A stretch of 41,373 nucleotides of DNA from the NCBI GenBank assembly GCA_017614795.1, contig JAGABD010000036.1, positions 1-41,373 of the forward strand, written 5' to 3'. Below the pieces are notes generated by a model. The model was not told the origin of the DNA, ran no database searches, and worked only from the letters and a program-made list of their open reading frames with translations. The DNA comes from Bacteroidales bacterium (GTDB lineage: Bacteria; Bacteroidota; Bacteroidia; Bacteroidales; UBA932). The translations under genes and the position numbers were made by a program. Below, piece by piece: positions 7,105 to 15,910 of the stretch (position 1 is its first letter; each line of letters starts with the position of its first letter).

Positions 7105-9744
7105 ATGAACGCAAAGAAGATTTTCCTGTCCCTTTTGGCAGTTGTCGCCGGGACCGCGGCATTCGCCGTATTCAACGAAAGAAACCTTGGCCAGACGCTC
7201 GCCGTGCTCAGGGGCGAACTCTCCAGCCAGAACGCGAAAATGGAGAAAGCCACCGAGCGTATGCGCAGCCGCCGTCACCTCCAGCACCAGCAGATGGTGA
7301 ATATGGTGCAGCGCAGCAACGAGCTGTCCCTGATGCTCTATTCGCAGAACCAGGACTTCACTTTCGACATCACCTACACGCTAAAGGAAGCCACCAAGGA
7401 GTACCAGGACTTCCACAAGCGCCAGAGGCCCTATAACGAGATCCTCACTTCCCTCAACATGGAGATCGACCGCTACGAGCGCCTGCTCGAGTCGCTCCGA
7501 AGGCTCCCGCCCGCTCTCGACCCGCTGCCCGATGTACCGGACAGCCTTCTGAAGAGCGCCGGACGTTTCGGCTTCAGGATGAAACGCCCCGCCGGGTACG
7601 ACAGGGTGCCCAAGGCTCCGATGAGCCACGCCGACTCGGTGAGGCGCGCCCAGTTCGACTCCACCCGCCGCGCCTTCGTGCTCGATTCGCTCGGCCAGGT
7701 CGACCGCGACTCCTGCATCGTGTATGCCGGCAATCTTCTTAGGATGTACAAGCAGAGCCGCCGCAGGGTGACTCTCGACAGCCTCCATTACGCGGAGACC
7801 TCGACCCGCCTGAAGGAGACCTACGACTATGCGCAGAACCGCTACCATACCCTCCAGCACAAGATCTTCATCGACGGGCAGGACAATTACTTCAAGGTCC
7901 TGAAAAGCTTCGGCCGCTACAGCAAGCGAGCCTTCGAAGAGGCCCACGCGAAATACGATTCGGGCTTCGGGCGCAATCTTTCCGACACCCGCAGCGAATG
8001 GCGCGGACCCGTCGTCACGGGTTTCATAATCTACGTGCTCTTCTATCTGTTCATCTCCATACTGGTCAGTTCCATACTTATAACGGTGCTCTCCAAGACG
8101 GTGAAGCGGCTGAAGACGGAAGATTTCCGCAAACGGCGTCTGATGGTGACGATGCTCGCAGGAACGCTGATATTCGCCCTTTCCATAATGGTTGCGAACC
8201 AGTTCGTGCACCAGAACTTCTTCATCGTGGCTTCCGGGCTGCTGCTCACCTTCGCCTGGCTGCTCATCGCCATTCTGCTTTCGCTGCTCATCCATCTCGA
8301 ACCCGACCAGGCGAAGGCGGGACTCAAGCTCTATCTTCCCCTCATCCTGCTTGGACTCCTCGTCATCACGTTCCGCATAATCTTCATCCCCAACAGGCTG
8401 GTCAACCTGGTGTTCCCTCCTCTGATGCTGCTCTTCTTCCTCTGGCAGGCGCATATGTGCAACAGGCAGCGCAAGGCCATCAAGACGGCGGACATCGCAT
8501 ACTCGGGCATCACCATGTTCATAATGGGCGCGGCCCTCGTGATGTCGTGGAGCGGCTATGTGCTCATGAGCATCCAGCTTCTGGTATGGTGGCTGTTCCA
8601 GATTGCCGCCATCCAGACGATTACCGCGGCGGCCGATCTCATCTCCATATATGAGAAGGACACCCTGGTGCCTGCGCTGAGAGCCAAGGGAAAGAAGGTC
8701 ACGAAAGAGAAGCTCAAGGCCGGCGACTTCATCAAGAGCACCTGGCTGTACGATTTGTTCAAATATGCCCTGCTGCCGTCCCTGAGCATACTGTCACTGC
8801 CATTCTGCCTCTATATGGCATCCGACATGTTCGACCTTACCAGCATCTGCCTCGACGGCTTCTACCGCAACTTCTTCCAGTTCTACGACTCCAACGGAGG
8901 CGAGATCCTTTCGCTGAGTTTCATGAAGATCATTACGGTGGCGTCGCTGTTCTTCGTTTTCAAATACCTCGCATATGCCGGAAAAGCCTTCTACAAGCGT
9001 TACAAAACGAAGAAGGTTCTCCAGGAGAGCCAGCAAGACGAGCTCCGCGACAACCAGATAAACCTCACCCTCGCGAACAACCTCATCAGCATAGTCATCT
9101 GGCTGATCTACGCGATAAGCTTCATAATGACCTTCAAGATTCCGATGGGAGCCATTTCGATCGTAGCCGCCGGCCTCGCAACCGGTATCGGTTTGGCCTT
9201 GAAGGATATCCTGAACAACTTCATCTACGGCATCCAGCTGATGAGCGGACGAGTGCGCGTCGGCGATATGATCGAGTGCGACGGCATCCGCGGCCGCGTG
9301 TCGGAGATTTCCTACCAGAGCACCCAGATCGCCGCTATCGACGGTTCGCTCATCTCCTTCACCAACACCACCCTCTTCAACAAGAACTTCAAGAACCTCA
9401 CCCGCACCTCGCCTTACGAATTCGTGAAGATTGTCGTGGGCGTGAGCTACGGCACCGATGTCGACAAGGTGCGTGAAGTGCTTATGGAGGCCCTCAAGAG
9501 CGACGGCCGCAAGGACAAGTACGGCCGCCAGATAGTGGATCCTTCGTTCGGCACCGACGGCATAACCGTGGTCTTCGACGAATTCGCCGACAGCAGCGTG
9601 AACATCGCGGTCAAGCAGTTCGTGATAGTGGAAGAGAAGGCCGGCTACATCGCCGCCACGCAGGAGAAGATCTACAACGCCCTCAACGCCGCAGGCATCG
9701 AGATTCCATTCCCTCAGAGGGACGTCCATATCAAGAAGGACTAG
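7105..9744 (+). CDS. Large MscS-family mechanosensitive ion channel
   Basis: An 879-aa inner-membrane channel expected to open under membrane tension and release solutes during osmotic downshock. It has a signal/anchor start (MNAKKIFLSLLAVVAGTAAF) and a periplasmic, coiled-coil-rich N-terminal region of about 300 residues with several charged heptads. A set of membrane helices follows (about 300-560). The MscS core begins near 650: a pore helix rich in Ala and Gly (VAAGLATGIGLALKDILNNF, about 687 on), then the beta domain (SGRVRVGDMIECDGIRGRVS) and the cytoplasmic alpha/beta domain. The length places it with the large MscK/MscM-like members rather than 280-aa MscS. I chose the ATG at 7105 over 7042 because the promoter lies between them. 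The MATE gene begins 3 nt after its stop. Confidence 0.92.
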   Translation: MNAKKIFLSLLAVVAGTAAFAVFNERNLGQTLAVLRGELSSQNAKMEKATERMRSRRHLQHQQMVNMVQRSNELSLMLYSQNQDFTFDITYTLKEATKEYQDFHKRQRPYNEILTSLNMEIDRYERLLESLRRLPPALDPLPDVPDSLLKSAGRFGFRMKRPAGYDRVPKAPMSHADSVRRAQFDSTRRAFVLDSLGQVDRDSCIVYAGNLLRMYKQSRRRVTLDSLHYAETSTRLKETYDYAQNRYHTLQHKIFIDGQDNYFKVLKSFGRYSKRAFEEAHAKYDSGFGRNLSDTRSEWRGPVVTGFIIYVLFYLFISILVSSILITVLSKTVKRLKTEDFRKRRLMVTMLAGTLIFALSIMVANQFVHQNFFIVASGLLLTFAWLLIAILLSLLIHLEPDQAKAGLKLYLPLILLGLLVITFRIIFIPNRLVNLVFPPLMLLFFLWQAHMCNRQRKAIKTADIAYSGITMFIMGAALVMSWSGYVLMSIQLLVWWLFQIAAIQTITAAADLISIYEKDTLVPALRAKGKKVTKEKLKAGDFIKSTWLYDLFKYALLPSLSILSLPFCLYMASDMFDLTSICLDGFYRNFFQFYDSNGGEILSLSFMKIITVASLFFVFKYLAYAGKAFYKRYKTKKVLQESQQDELRDNQINLTLANNLISIVIWLIYAISFIMTFKIPMGAISIVAAGLATGIGLALKDILNNFIYGIQLMSGRVRVGDMIECDGIRGRVSEISYQSTQIAAIDGSLISFTNTTLFNKNFKNLTRTSPYEFVKIVVGVSYGTDVDKVREVLMEALKSDGRKDKYGRQIVDPSFGTDGITVVFDEFADSSVNIAVKQFVIVEEKAGYIAATQEKIYNALNAAGIEIPFPQRDVHIKKD

Positions 9745-9747
9745 CCT

Positions 9748-11124
9748 ATGGCCGCCGGGAAAGACCTTCTGCTTGGAAAACTTCGCGACGGCTCCCCGAT
9801 GAACTTCGGGGAGCGTCTGCGTCTTTCCTGGCTGCTGGGTCTTCCCGCGATTCTCGCCCAGTTCTCCACCATCCTGATGGAATACATCGACGCGGGGATG
9901 GTGGGACGGCTCGGTTCCGACAAGGCTGCAGCCATCGGTCTGGTCGAAACCAGCACATGGATAATGATGGGCTTCTGCATGGCGGTGACCTCCGGATTCT
10001 CCGTGCAGGTCGCCCAGCTAATAGGTTCACGCGACTACTGGAAGGCCCGCCAGGTTATGCGCAAGGGCTTCTTTGCTTCGCTGCTGTTCAGCTGCCTGCT
10101 GGCCCTCGCCGGCATAGCCATCTCGGAATCCCTCCCCCGCTGGCTCGGCGGCGACGCTTCCATCTGGGCGGATGCCACCTCGTATTTCTTCATCTGGTGC
10201 GCCTTCCTTCCTGTTTCCAGCGTTGGATTCACCATCTGCGGAATGCTCCAGGCGAGCGGCAACATGAAAGTGCCAAGCATCGTGGAGGTATGCGCCTGCA
10301 CCCTCGACGTTATTTTCAATTACATCTTCATCTATAAACTGGGGATGGGAGTGAAAGGAGCGGCCATCGGCACCGGGCTCGCCACTCTCGTCACGCACAT
10401 ATTCGGGCTCTGGTTCCTATTCTGCAAGTGCCCCGAACTGAACATCCTGCAGGACGCCCGCGGAAAATGGATTCCCGACCGGACAAGCCTCAGGCAGGCC
10501 TTCGGAATCACCGGCCCTATGTGGCTGCAGAATCTCGTGATGCGTGGCGCCTACATAGCCAGCACCCTGATTGTCGCGCCGCTCGGCACCATTGCGATCA
10601 CCGCGAATTCTTTTGCCATTATTGCCGAAAGTTTCTGCTATATGCCGGGCTACGGCCTGGAAGAGGCATCCCAGTCTCTGGTCGGACAGAGCATCGGGGC
10701 CAGACGCAAACAGCTAGCAAGGCAGTTCGCCTTCATCTGCACCGGGATGGCTTCCGTAATGATGACCGTCCTGGGCATACTGATGTTCATTTTTGCCCCG
10801 CAAATGATGGCCATCCTCACACCGGACCCTGAAGTAATCGCTCTTGGCGCCAAGGTTCTTCGGATCGAGGCATTCGCGGAAACCCTTTACGCGGTTTCGA
10901 TGGTGGGTTACGGTTCCTGCGTGGGAGCCGGCGACACTATGGTGCCGATGCTGCTGAACTTCTTCAGCATGTGGGTGGTGCGTATCGGGCTTGCGCTGAT
11001 TCTGGTGCGCAGCATGGGCCTCGTGGGCTACTGGGTGGCGATGTGCATCGAGCTCAACGTGCGCGGAATCATCTTCTTCGTGCGCCTGAGAGGTGAAAGC
11101 TGGATGAAAAAAGTACTCGTATGA
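9748..11124 (+). CDS. MATE-family multidrug/metabolite efflux transporter
   Basis: A 458-aa inner-membrane antiporter with about twelve helices and no signal peptide. Typical MATE features are the opening segment (LGLPAILAQFSTILMEYIDA, then GMVGRLGSDKAAAIGL), the mid-protein GNMKVPSIVEVCACTLDVIFNYIFI region and the second-half copy EEASQSLVGQSIGA. MATE proteins export cationic drugs or metabolites using Na+ or H+ gradients. An AGAAGGA-like stretch lies 8-12 nt before the start but falls within the end of mscS. Its stop overlaps the start of the DUF3737 gene (ATGA at 11121-11124), indicating translational coupling. Substrate unknown; the context hints at a product of the two downstream genes. 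Confidence 0.93.
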   Translation: MAAGKDLLLGKLRDGSPMNFGERLRLSWLLGLPAILAQFSTILMEYIDAGMVGRLGSDKAAAIGLVETSTWIMMGFCMAVTSGFSVQVAQLIGSRDYWKARQVMRKGFFASLLFSCLLALAGIAISESLPRWLGGDASIWADATSYFFIWCAFLPVSSVGFTICGMLQASGNMKVPSIVEVCACTLDVIFNYIFIYKLGMGVKGAAIGTGLATLVTHIFGLWFLFCKCPELNILQDARGKWIPDRTSLRQAFGITGPMWLQNLVMRGAYIASTLIVAPLGTIAITANSFAIIAESFCYMPGYGLEEASQSLVGQSIGARRKQLARQFAFICTGMASVMMTVLGILMFIFAPQMMAILTPDPEVIALGAKVLRIEAFAETLYAVSMVGYGSCVGAGDTMVPMLLNFFSMWVVRIGLALILVRSMGLVGYWVAMCIELNVRGIIFFVRLRGESWMKKVLV

Positions 11125-11963
11125 CGATAATCAAGGATAAGGAATTCGGCGGCGAAAGGCCGCTTTACTGCTGCCACGGGCTGGAGCTTCACGGCTGCAC
11201 CGTGCACGCCGGCGAGTCCGCCATAAAGGAGGGATCTCAGATTCTGGCCGAAGGCTGCACCTTCGAGGGCAAATATCCCTTCTGGGAGTGCGACGGCGTT
11301 ATCATCCGGGACTGCACCTTTACCGAAGGAGCCCGCGCCGCACTGTGGTACGCGCGCAATTATATAATGGAAGACTGCACCGTGGAAGCGCCCAAGATGT
11401 TCCGCGAAATGGACGGGCTCAGCCTTCGCCGCATTATGATTCCCAATGCAGCCGAAACCCTCTGGAGTTGCCGCAATGTCAAGGTGCGCGAGCTGGACGT
11501 GAAGAACGGCGACTACATCTTCATGCGCTGCGAGAACCTTGACATCGAGGGATTCAGGCTGCTCGGCAATTATTCCTTCCAGTACTGCAAAAACGTCGAG
11601 ATCCGCGACAGCGTGCTCCACACGAAGGACGCCTTCTGGCAAACCGAGAACGTCATCGTGTACGATTCCTTCATAAACGGCGAATATCTCGGCTGGTACT
11701 CCAAGAACCTTCGGCTCGTTCGCTGCCGCATCGGCGGAACCCAGCCTCTCTGCTATTGCGAGAACCTCGTCCTGGAGGACTGCCTTATGGAGTCCGACGC
11801 GGACCTCGCCTTCGAATACTCCTCCGTCCAAGCCACCGTGCAGGGCCATATAGTTTCAGTCAAGAATCCGCGCAGCGGTTCCATCCGCGCCGGCAGCATC
11901 GGCGAGATAATCCTCGACGAGAATATCAAGGCCCCGGGAGATTGCAAAATAACTGTCGAATGA
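11121..11963 (+). CDS. DUF3737 family protein, cysteine-rich beta-helix-like repeats
   Basis: A 280-aa protein with no signal peptide or membrane segment, hence cytoplasmic. It matches what I recall of DUF3737: start TIIKDKEFGGERPLYC, later SFQYCKNVEI, NGEYLGWYSKNLRLVRC, GTQPLCYCENL, and VKNPRSGSIRAGSIGEIILD near the end. Nearly the whole chain is about ten imperfect repeats of 19-21 residues of the form (W/F/Y)-x-C/S-x-N-(L/V)-x-(I/L/V)-x-(D/E), for example SCRNVKVREL, RCENLDIEGF, YCKNVEIRDS and YCENLVLEDC. This is the pattern of a right-handed parallel beta-helix. Both ends overlap neighbours by ATGA (11121-11124 with MATE, 11960-11963 with the aminotransferase). Function is not known; no catalytic motif recognised. 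Confidence 0.88.
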   Translation: MTIIKDKEFGGERPLYCCHGLELHGCTVHAGESAIKEGSQILAEGCTFEGKYPFWECDGVIIRDCTFTEGARAALWYARNYIMEDCTVEAPKMFREMDGLSLRRIMIPNAAETLWSCRNVKVRELDVKNGDYIFMRCENLDIEGFRLLGNYSFQYCKNVEIRDSVLHTKDAFWQTENVIVYDSFINGEYLGWYSKNLRLVRCRIGGTQPLCYCENLVLEDCLMESDADLAFEYSSVQATVQGHIVSVKNPRSGSIRAGSIGEIILDENIKAPGDCKITVE

Positions 11964-13186
11964 AATACGATTTTACTACCGAAACTGCCCCGAAGGGCAC
12001 AAATTCCATCAAGTGGGACCGTTATCCCGAGATGCTGCCGATGTGGGTGGCGGAGATGGACTTTCCTGCGGCACCGTTCATCCGCGAAGCGCTGCACAAG
12101 CGCATCGACAAGGCGGTGTTCGGCTACACCCACATTCCCGACAGTTATTACGATGCAGTCTCGGGCTGGTTCTCCCGCCGCCACGGCTGGAGCATCAGCC
12201 GCGAACAGATAATCCCCATTTCCGGGATAGTCCCCGCGATTTCGGTCGCCATCCGCGCGCTCACGATGGAAGGTCCCATAGAACCCGGCGCAGGAATCAG
12301 GGCCTCGAGCGAGAAACCGACTGTCATAATGCAGACCCCCGCATACAACTGCTTCTTCGGCAACATCCGAAATATGGGCTGCGAACTGAGCGCCAACGTT
12401 CTGGGGTGGAATGAGGCAGAGCGGCATTACGAGGTGGACTGGGAAGATTTCGAGCGCCGCTGCGCAGCTCCCGGACGCAAGGTTTTCCTGCTTTGCAACC
12501 CCCACAACCCCACCGGCCGCCTCTGGACCAGGGATGAACTCACCCGAATGGGAGAAATCTGCCTCAAACACGACGTACCCGTCATCAGCGACGAAATCCA
12601 TTGCGAAATCTGCGCCCCCGGCAGTCACTACATCCCCTTCGCCGGTATTTCAAAAGAATTTGCACAGAACTGCGTCAGTTTCGTCTCCCCTACCAAATCC
12701 TTCAACATTGCGGGGCTCCAGATAGCCAATATAGTGAGCGCAAACGAAGAATTCCGCGCCAAGGTCGACCGCGTAATCAACGACTGGGAGCACTGCGACG
12801 TAAACCAGCTCGGCATAATTGCCCTGCAGGCGGCGTACTCTCCCGAAGGAGAAGAATGGCTTGCGCAGATGAACGAGGTGGTGGACGCCAACTTCTCGCT
12901 TCTGAGAGAAGCCCTCGCGGCGGAATTCCCGCAGGTGCGTCTCCCCCGCCACGAAGCCACCTATCTCGCCTGGCCCGACTTCTCGGCGCTTAAAGACAGG
13001 AACGGCGCCCCCCTCACGGGAAGCGCCGTCCAAAAGTATCTGGCGGAACACGAAGGCCTGCTGTTCAGCGACGGTGCCATCTATGGCAACCCGAACTGCT
13101 GCAGGATCAATCTCGCGTGTCCCACGGCCACGGCAAAAGACGGAATCGACCGCCTGCTGCGTGGCCTGAGAGTCCTTACAGCCTAG
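11960..13186 (+). CDS. patB: MalY/PatB-type PLP-dependent C-S lyase (cystathionine beta-lyase)
   Basis: A 408-aa fold-type I PLP enzyme of the class I/II aminotransferase family. MalY/PatB hallmarks are MWVAEMDFPAAPFI near the N-terminus (about 28-41), the CNPHNPTGR motif (179-187), SDEIHCEI (210-217) with the PLP-contacting Asp211, and the PLP lysine K246 in SPTKSFNIAGLQ. Family members cleave C-S bonds of cystathionine, cysteine or S-conjugates, giving pyruvate, ammonia and a thiol; some act as transaminases. The start ATG at 11960 overlaps the DUF3737 stop. The stop TAG at 13184-13186 overlaps the stop of the convergent porin gene. The symbol follows the family; the true substrate is not known. 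Confidence 0.85.
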   Translation: MKYDFTTETAPKGTNSIKWDRYPEMLPMWVAEMDFPAAPFIREALHKRIDKAVFGYTHIPDSYYDAVSGWFSRRHGWSISREQIIPISGIVPAISVAIRALTMEGPIEPGAGIRASSEKPTVIMQTPAYNCFFGNIRNMGCELSANVLGWNEAERHYEVDWEDFERRCAAPGRKVFLLCNPHNPTGRLWTRDELTRMGEICLKHDVPVISDEIHCEICAPGSHYIPFAGISKEFAQNCVSFVSPTKSFNIAGLQIANIVSANEEFRAKVDRVINDWEHCDVNQLGIIALQAAYSPEGEEWLAQMNEVVDANFSLLREALAAEFPQVRLPRHEATYLAWPDFSALKDRNGAPLTGSAVQKYLAEHEGLLFSDGAIYGNPNCCRINLACPTATAKDGIDRLLRGLRVLTA

Positions 13187-14433
13187 AAGGTATACTTCAG
13201 CAAGGCCTGCACGCGGTGGTTGACCACCCAGTGGAGTCCCTTGTCGTAAAGGCCCTTCTCCACATTCAAATCCTTGCCATACTGCACCGCAGTTCCCTCG
13301 TATTCGAGACCGAGAGCCACTTTGCCGAGGTTGTAGATGACGGTGGGAGTGACGCGGGCCATCCGGTTCATATTCTTGAAGCTGTTTCCGCTGAACCAGA
13401 ACTCATTGGGATCCAGAAGGGCCTTCTTGGTGCCGAAGTTCTTCACATATCCCGCGAAGAGTATGCCCTGCACCTTCTTGCCGACACAGATGCTGAGCCA
13501 GCTCGACGAGTTGCGTGAAGGAGTATATTCCCAGCTTCCGTCGTCGTTGATCTTGCTCAGACCATAGCCGCCGTTCAGGTTCACGTGCTCGCCGGCCTCG
13601 GCAAACACGGTCTTGAACTTCACGCTGAAGTTGTCGGTAGCGTACTTTAGGAAGAAGAACGGAGTGACGGTGGTGATACGGTCCTTGACCTTCACAGTCT
13701 TGTTGTCCGCATTCACTCCGAACACCTTGGGCTTGATGCTGAGGACGTCGACACCCGCGCGCAACAGAAGACCGCCGGTCTTAAGATTCACGCCAAGGTA
13801 CATCTCGGGAGTGTTGCCGTACTTGATATAGCTCGCGCTCTTTCCGTCCGGGCCCGTGGAAGTGTACTGCATCTGCCAGAGAGCCGCGACGTTCAGCGAA
13901 AAGGCATCGGAGAACTTAACCTCGCCCGAGAACTGAGGCGTGCGGCTGAAGGGGCCGAAAGGAGCGCCGGTATTCAGCGAGAAGATGTCGGGCATATCGG
14001 CGGCCATAGGGTGCCAGGCCTGGCCGAACTTGAAGTTCCACGCATTTTTGGAAAGGGTGAAGAAAGCCTGGCGCAGACGGAGGTTCGCCGTACCGGTGAC
14101 CTTGTCGTTGCCGAGTCCGTTGTAGAAGTCGGCCTCTATGCGGGCGCCTACTTTCCAACCCTCGACCTCATAACCCTTGGCTTCCACCCAGAGGCGGGAA
14201 GTAAGGGCGGCGAAGCGGGAATTGAAATACGAGTTGACATCGACTCCGTCGACATACTGCTTGTCATAAGGCACGTATGTGAAGAAATCCTCGGTGAGTC
14301 CAATCATCCTGCGGCTGTCGACCGCGCAGTAGTTGCGGATGAATCCGTGCACCTCTATCGTTGCCTTGGAATCCTGGGCCTTTGCTCCGAATACGCAAAG
14401 CGCCGCTGCAAATATGGAAACGAACTTTTTCAT
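13183..14433 (-). CDS. Outer-membrane beta-barrel porin
   Basis: A 416-aa protein with a signal peptide (MKKFVSIFAAALCVFGAKAQ) and alternating polar/aromatic beta strands throughout, for example VEAKGYEVEGWKVGARIEA and FFTLSKNAWNFKFGQAWHPM. The chain ends in LLKYTF, a terminal Phe expected for a BAM substrate. It resembles DcaP-like/porin-superfamily proteins that pass small anionic solutes. It lies 1 nt downstream of the SLC13 carboxylate transporter gene and is last in the nadK-to-porin run, so it may supply the outer-membrane step for the same substrate. Specific family and substrate uncertain. Confidence 0.75.
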   Translation of the reverse strand: MKKFVSIFAAALCVFGAKAQDSKATIEVHGFIRNYCAVDSRRMIGLTEDFFTYVPYDKQYVDGVDVNSYFNSRFAALTSRLWVEAKGYEVEGWKVGARIEADFYNGLGNDKVTGTANLRLRQAFFTLSKNAWNFKFGQAWHPMAADMPDIFSLNTGAPFGPFSRTPQFSGEVKFSDAFSLNVAALWQMQYTSTGPDGKSASYIKYGNTPEMYLGVNLKTGGLLLRAGVDVLSIKPKVFGVNADNKTVKVKDRITTVTPFFFLKYATDNFSVKFKTVFAEAGEHVNLNGGYGLSKINDDGSWEYTPSRNSSSWLSICVGKKVQGILFAGYVKNFGTKKALLDPNEFWFSGNSFKNMNRMARVTPTVIYNLGKVALGLEYEGTAVQYGKDLNVEKGLYDKGLHWVVNHRVQALLKYTF

Positions 14434-14434
14434 A

Positions 14435-15904
14435 TTACGCGAAAGGGAAAATCTTGGTCAACCAGAAGAAGCCGAACACAAAGCCGACTGCTCCGATGAT
14501 TATGCCAACCTTGGACATATCCTTGGTCTCCACGAGTCCGGTGGAAGATGCGATTGCGTTCGGAGGAGTGGAAATGGGGAAGCACATTGCGATGGATGCG
14601 CACACGGCCACGAACACTATCATAGCCCTCGTACCGCCAAGTGCCATAAACGCATCGTGGTTCGCCGCGGCGGGATCCGCCATGCCCTCGGCCACTACGA
14701 TAAGGATAGGGATAAGAAGGGCGGCAGTCGCGCTGTTGCTGATGAAATTCGAAAGGAAGTAGCACACGACGCCCGCAATTACGAGCACCAGCACCACGCT
14801 CATGCTTCCGAAAGGAATAGCTTCGATGAGCACCTTGGCAAGGCCGGTTCCCTGAAGCGCCGTACCGAGCGCGAAACCTCCCGCCACCAACCAGAGCACG
14901 CTCCAGTTGATTTTTTTGATATCTTCCTTGGTGAAGATGCCCAGCATCGTAAGGACGGCGAGCGGGACAAGCGCAATCACGTTGGAATTCACCTTGTGCA
15001 CCTGTTCGGTCATCCACAGGAGTATCGTGCCGAGGAATACGATCCACACGGCGTAGTACTTCCAGTCTTTCTTGTTCTCGTTCTTGGGGATCTCAAGCAC
15101 GACTTCCTTCGCCTTGAAGGGGAAGAAAAGCTGCAGGAGAATCCAGGCGAAAGCAATCATTATGACGACGTAGGGCACCATATGGAGCATCCATTCGCCG
15201 AAACTGACTTCCAGTGCGGGATTGCCGAGTTCCTTCGCGGCATCTCCGAGGAAACGCACTGCCGTAGCGTTGGGAGGGGTGCCGATAGGCGTGCCGATGC
15301 CACCGATATTGGCTGCGATGGGGATGGCGAGAGCCAGTCCTACGCGGCCTTTGTCATCGGAGGGAAGAACGGCAAGCACCGGGGCGAGGAAAGCCAGCAT
15401 CATTGCGGCCGTCGCCGTGTTGGACATAAACATCGAGAAGATGCTTATGACGATGAGGAAACCGAGCAGCACTGCGCGCGGCTTCTTTCCGAAGGGAGCC
15501 AGAAGCACCCTTGCCAGAGTCACGTCAAGCCCGTATTTCTCTGCCATGATGGCCAGCACGAAACCGCCCATGAACAGCATCACGACCGGATCCGCGAACG
15601 AAGCCATAAGGTCTTTGTAGCTCACGAGCTTTCCGGCCTCGGGCGTGCAGAGGAAACCGAGTCCCTTGTTGGAAATCGTCAGCAGCGATATCACTATCAC
15701 CAGCAGGGATGTCGTCCAGTTCGGGATGATTTCGAAAATCCACATGAGTGCGGCAAACACGAAGAGGGCGATGACCCTCTGCTGCACCACCGTAAGGGCC
15801 TCGATGCCGTAGAACGATGTAGGCACAGCCCAGAGGAAGATTGTGGCGATCAGTACGATCGGCAGAAACACACAATACTTCAGGTTCAGTTTTTTGTCAG
15901 ACAT
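14435..15904 (-). CDS. SLC13/DASS-family sodium-dependent carboxylate transporter
   Basis: A 489-aa inner-membrane transporter with about eleven to twelve helices. The two inverted-repeat Ser-Asn-Thr/Ser signatures that bind Na+ and carboxylate in the DASS family (VcINDY-like) are present: SNTATAAMMLAFLAPVLAVL (about 160-180) and SNFISNSATAALLIPI (about 380-400). The other expected loops, GGIGTPIGTPPNATAV and ISTPPNAIASSTG, are also there. Substrates in the family include succinate, malate, fumarate, citrate and sulfate. It lies 6 nt after gdhA and 1 nt before the porin gene. With KorAB and GdhA upstream, a C4-dicarboxylate or 2-oxoglutarate seems the most sensible substrate, but this is inferred from context. 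Confidence 0.9.
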   Translation of the reverse strand: MSDKKLNLKYCVFLPIVLIATIFLWAVPTSFYGIEALTVVQQRVIALFVFAALMWIFEIIPNWTTSLLVIVISLLTISNKGLGFLCTPEAGKLVSYKDLMASFADPVVMLFMGGFVLAIMAEKYGLDVTLARVLLAPFGKKPRAVLLGFLIVISIFSMFMSNTATAAMMLAFLAPVLAVLPSDDKGRVGLALAIPIAANIGGIGTPIGTPPNATAVRFLGDAAKELGNPALEVSFGEWMLHMVPYVVIMIAFAWILLQLFFPFKAKEVVLEIPKNENKKDWKYYAVWIVFLGTILLWMTEQVHKVNSNVIALVPLAVLTMLGIFTKEDIKKINWSVLWLVAGGFALGTALQGTGLAKVLIEAIPFGSMSVVLVLVIAGVVCYFLSNFISNSATAALLIPILIVVAEGMADPAAANHDAFMALGGTRAMIVFVAVCASIAMCFPISTPPNAIASSTGLVETKDMSKVGIIIGAVGFVFGFFWLTKIFPFA

Positions 15905-15910
15905 ATCAGT

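Noticed and set aside
9731..9745. Shine-Dalgarno-like AGAAGGA before the MATE gene
   Set aside because: It is part of the last codons of mscS, and other genes here lack such a site, so it is more likely chance than a designed ribosome site.
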